Positions 39,737 through 41,294 of a stretch of DNA of 41,294 nt are shown here, one piece after another. How positions within the stretch are numbered: the first letter of the stretch is position 1; each line of letters opens with the position of its first letter. Under the pieces are notes generated by a model. That model made no database searches. It was not told the origin of the DNA and was given only the letters and a program-made list of their open reading frames with translations. A program made the translations under genes and the position numbers. The stretch spans positions 1 through 41,294 of the forward strand of contig CAVFTR010000015.1 in the NCBI GenBank assembly GCA_963625685.1, given 5' to 3'. Source of the stretch: F23-B02 sp963625685. GTDB taxonomy: Bacteria; Bacillota; Clostridia; Oscillospirales; Oscillospiraceae.

Positions 39737-40618
39737 GTGGTCCCTACGGACAGCGAAAAGTGTGCGATAATCATGAGCATACTCAAAAACGGCAGCATGT
39801 CGGGCGCGGCGGAGGAGCTCAACTACACGCAGTCGGGCATCAGCCGTGCGGTAGAGGCGCTCGAGCGCTCGGTCGGCTTTCCGATACTCAGCCGAGGCCG
39901 CGGCGGAATACGTCTGACGCGCGAGGGCGAGGAGCTGCTGCCGTCGATGCGCGAGATGGCCTTCTGGGCCGAGCGCTTCGAGCAGACGGCGCTCAAGCTG
40001 CGCGGCGTACGGACGGGACGGCTCGCGGTGGGCTCGGCCTACGCGAAATTTTTCCCCTGGCTCACGAAAACGGTAAGCGGCTTTCACGAAAAGTACCCGG
40101 GCGTCACGGTGGAGCTCTGCTCCGGGACGAGCACGGAGCTCGCCTCGCGCATGAGCGGCAGGGCGCTCGACTTCGGCATCATCAGCCGCCGCGAGGGCGG
40201 TTTTTCGAGCACCGTCGTAACGCATGACGAGCTCGTCGCGATGCTGCCGCCGGAGCATCCTCTGGCGCACAGCGCGGCCGTGCCCGCGACGATATTTGAG
40301 ACCGAGCCCTTCATCGAGATACACACCGGGCTCCAGACCGACAACAGCCTGTGCTTTCAGGCCCGCGGCATCACGCCGAGGCTGAGCTTTTCAACGCCCG
40401 ACAGCTACGTCGCCTGCGGCATGGTCAGGGCCGGACTGGGCGTCGCGCTCGTGAGCCGGCTCATCGCCGGGGAGCTGTCGGACGCCGTGGCCTATGTGCC
40501 GCTCGACCCGCCCGAGATCATCGATATCTGCGCCGTCACCCCGGACGACGACGTGATCTCCCCCGCCGCAAAGGCCTTCAAGTCCTACGCCCTGAGTTTT
40601 TTGGAGACGCTTTTTTAG
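39737..40618 (+). CDS. LysR-family transcriptional regulator 2, 293 aa
   Basis: The winged helix shows MSGAAEELNYTQSGISRAVEALERSVGFPILSRGRGGIRLTREGEELLP, followed by a periplasmic-binding-like effector domain (GRLAVGSAYAKFFPWLTKTV to GLGVALVSRLI). It belongs to the same subgroup as LysR 1 of this window. The start is uncertain. GTG at 39737 gives the full domain, though the purine-rich AGGGGG site directly abuts it; the next ATG (39773) would cut into helix 1. The last residues ETLF and the stop TAG lie in GACGCTTTTTTAGAGGCGC, the end of an intergenic element. Confidence 0.85.
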   Translation: MVPTDSEKCAIIMSILKNGSMSGAAEELNYTQSGISRAVEALERSVGFPILSRGRGGIRLTREGEELLPSMREMAFWAERFEQTALKLRGVRTGRLAVGSAYAKFFPWLTKTVSGFHEKYPGVTVELCSGTSTELASRMSGRALDFGIISRREGGFSSTVVTHDELVAMLPPEHPLAHSAAVPATIFETEPFIEIHTGLQTDNSLCFQARGITPRLSFSTPDSYVACGMVRAGLGVALVSRLIAGELSDAVAYVPLDPPEIIDICAVTPDDDVISPAAKAFKSYALSFLETLF

Positions 40619-40905
40619 AGGCGCTTTAACGCAGCTGCGGATACGTATATTGCCGGTGCCCGGTGTCGAAAATGCCGGCAAAACCGGAAGGCTGCCGCGC
40701 CACGCAGGTGGAGCCTGCACCCTTGCCTTCCCCTTGAGGGGAAGGTGTCGGCGTAGCCGACGGATGAGGTGTCTTCAGATCGCGGCGACAGCCGCAACAG
40801 CATTGTAACCCGTTCCGTTCGCGACGGTTTTTGACGCGCCCTCCGGTCGGGCTGACGCAGTAAATGTGTCGGCACGATCTCAATGCGCCTCTAAAAAAGC
40901 AACCC
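40607..40905. mobile_element. MITE-like element with inverted ends, about 295 bp
   Basis: The left end GCTTTTTTAGAGGCGCTTTA and its following GCTGCGGATACGTATATTGC block are mirrored at the right (reverse complement GCTTTTTTAGAGGCGCATTG, then CCGACACATTTACTGCG). Inside are a CCTTCCCCTTGAGGGGAAGG hairpin, GTCGGCGTAGCCGAC, GATCGCGGCGACAGCCGCAAC and CCCGTTCCG blocks. There is no transposase. The left end supplies the stop codon of LysR 2. This is the clearest complete element in the window. Confidence 0.7.
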
Positions 40906-41294
40906 CACCGAGTCGGAAACGAAGTGTCCGACCCACCTCCCCTTACACAGGGGAGGCAGCGCACCCGACAACTCTGCCGCACCCATTGGCTCCCCTGTGT
41001 AAGGGGAGCTGCCGACGAAGTCGGCTGAGGGGTTGCCTGTACGCAGCTCTTGTGCCGATTTGGTGCAAAAATTCAGGCTGCACCTTGCCTTCCCCTTGAG
41101 GGGAAGCTGTCGGCGCAGCCGACGGATGAGGTGTCTGTAAATCGCGGCATAAGCCGCCTACATTATTTGTAGGAAACGGGCTTGCCCGGCCACTCGCCGT
41201 GGCGGGCGATTCGCATAAAGTCAAAGCAAGCAGTTATTGCGGTGTCCCGACCGGGCACTACCGGCAGCCCCTGTAGGGAACTTATCTTGCCCGT
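40906..41294. repeat. Repeat modules to the window end, no gene
   Basis: In order there are a CTCCCCTTACACAGGGGAG hairpin, a GGCTCCCCTGTGTAAGGGG hairpin, a CTTCCCCTTGAGGGGAAG hairpin with GTCGGCGCAGCCGAC, a GAGGTGTC block, the TTCGCATAAAGTCAAAGCAAGCAG block and the AGGGAACTTATCTTGCCCG block. I see no protein-coding or RNA gene in this stretch. Confidence 0.6.

Overview
The window looks like a chromosome segment of a GC-rich anaerobic Firmicute, most likely class Clostridia and close to the Oscillospirales. The reasons are an rpmG-secE-nusG-rplK-rplA / rplJ-rplL ribosomal region with an L10 leader, ferredoxin-linked 2-oxoacid metabolism with butyrate-kinase-type ATP formation, a group II ECF S component, consensus sigma-A promoters with strong GGAGG-type ribosome sites, and many short palindromic intergenic repeats. 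No aerobic respiration genes are seen. Taxonomy is inferred from gene content only.

Layout. 1-345: a tRNA-Ser(CGA) cut by the window edge plus two truncated tRNA-Ser 5' halves. 345-4050: PH-domain protein, ECF S component, then a divergent MFS transporter and LOG-family hydrolase, with a perfect palindrome between the divergent promoters. 4051-7055: large Fe-S/FAD oxidoreductase followed by hypA. 7657-10941: YkvI-like transporter with two ketopantoate-reductase-family (PanE-like) dehydrogenases. 10993-13599: cyclodeaminase-like protein, NTPase, and a DUF4358/SGNH-type lipoprotein.

13695-24562 is the metabolic centre of the window. DASS transporter, PanE-like dehydrogenase and a second DASS transporter lie on the minus strand. 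They diverge from a GntR/FCD regulator, which is followed by butyrate kinase, phosphotransbutyrylase, ferredoxin, three 2-oxoacid:ferredoxin oxidoreductase subunits and a frameshifted Ldh2-type 2-hydroxyacid dehydrogenase. Read together, a carboxylate or 2-hydroxyacid is imported, oxidised to a 2-oxoacid, decarboxylated to acyl-CoA with reduced ferredoxin, and converted through acyl-phosphate to an acid plus ATP. This assembly is inference; the substrate is unknown.

24625-30670: EamA exporter, a small unknown protein, a YbaK-type editing protein facing a LysR regulator, then a metal-resistance locus with an ArsR-AraC fusion regulator, a free HMA protein and a P1B ATPase that lacks its own HMA domain. 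30833-38135: the ribosomal cluster, split and partly inverted, with hicAB and a Na/Pi cotransporter between the parts. 38745-40618: a second EamA transporter divergent from a second LysR regulator.

Between genes there are many MITE-like elements with inverted ends of the type TTTTTGGCGGCGCATTGAG, filled with short palindromic modules. They abut 3' ends of genes, and in several cases the repeat supplies the stop codon.
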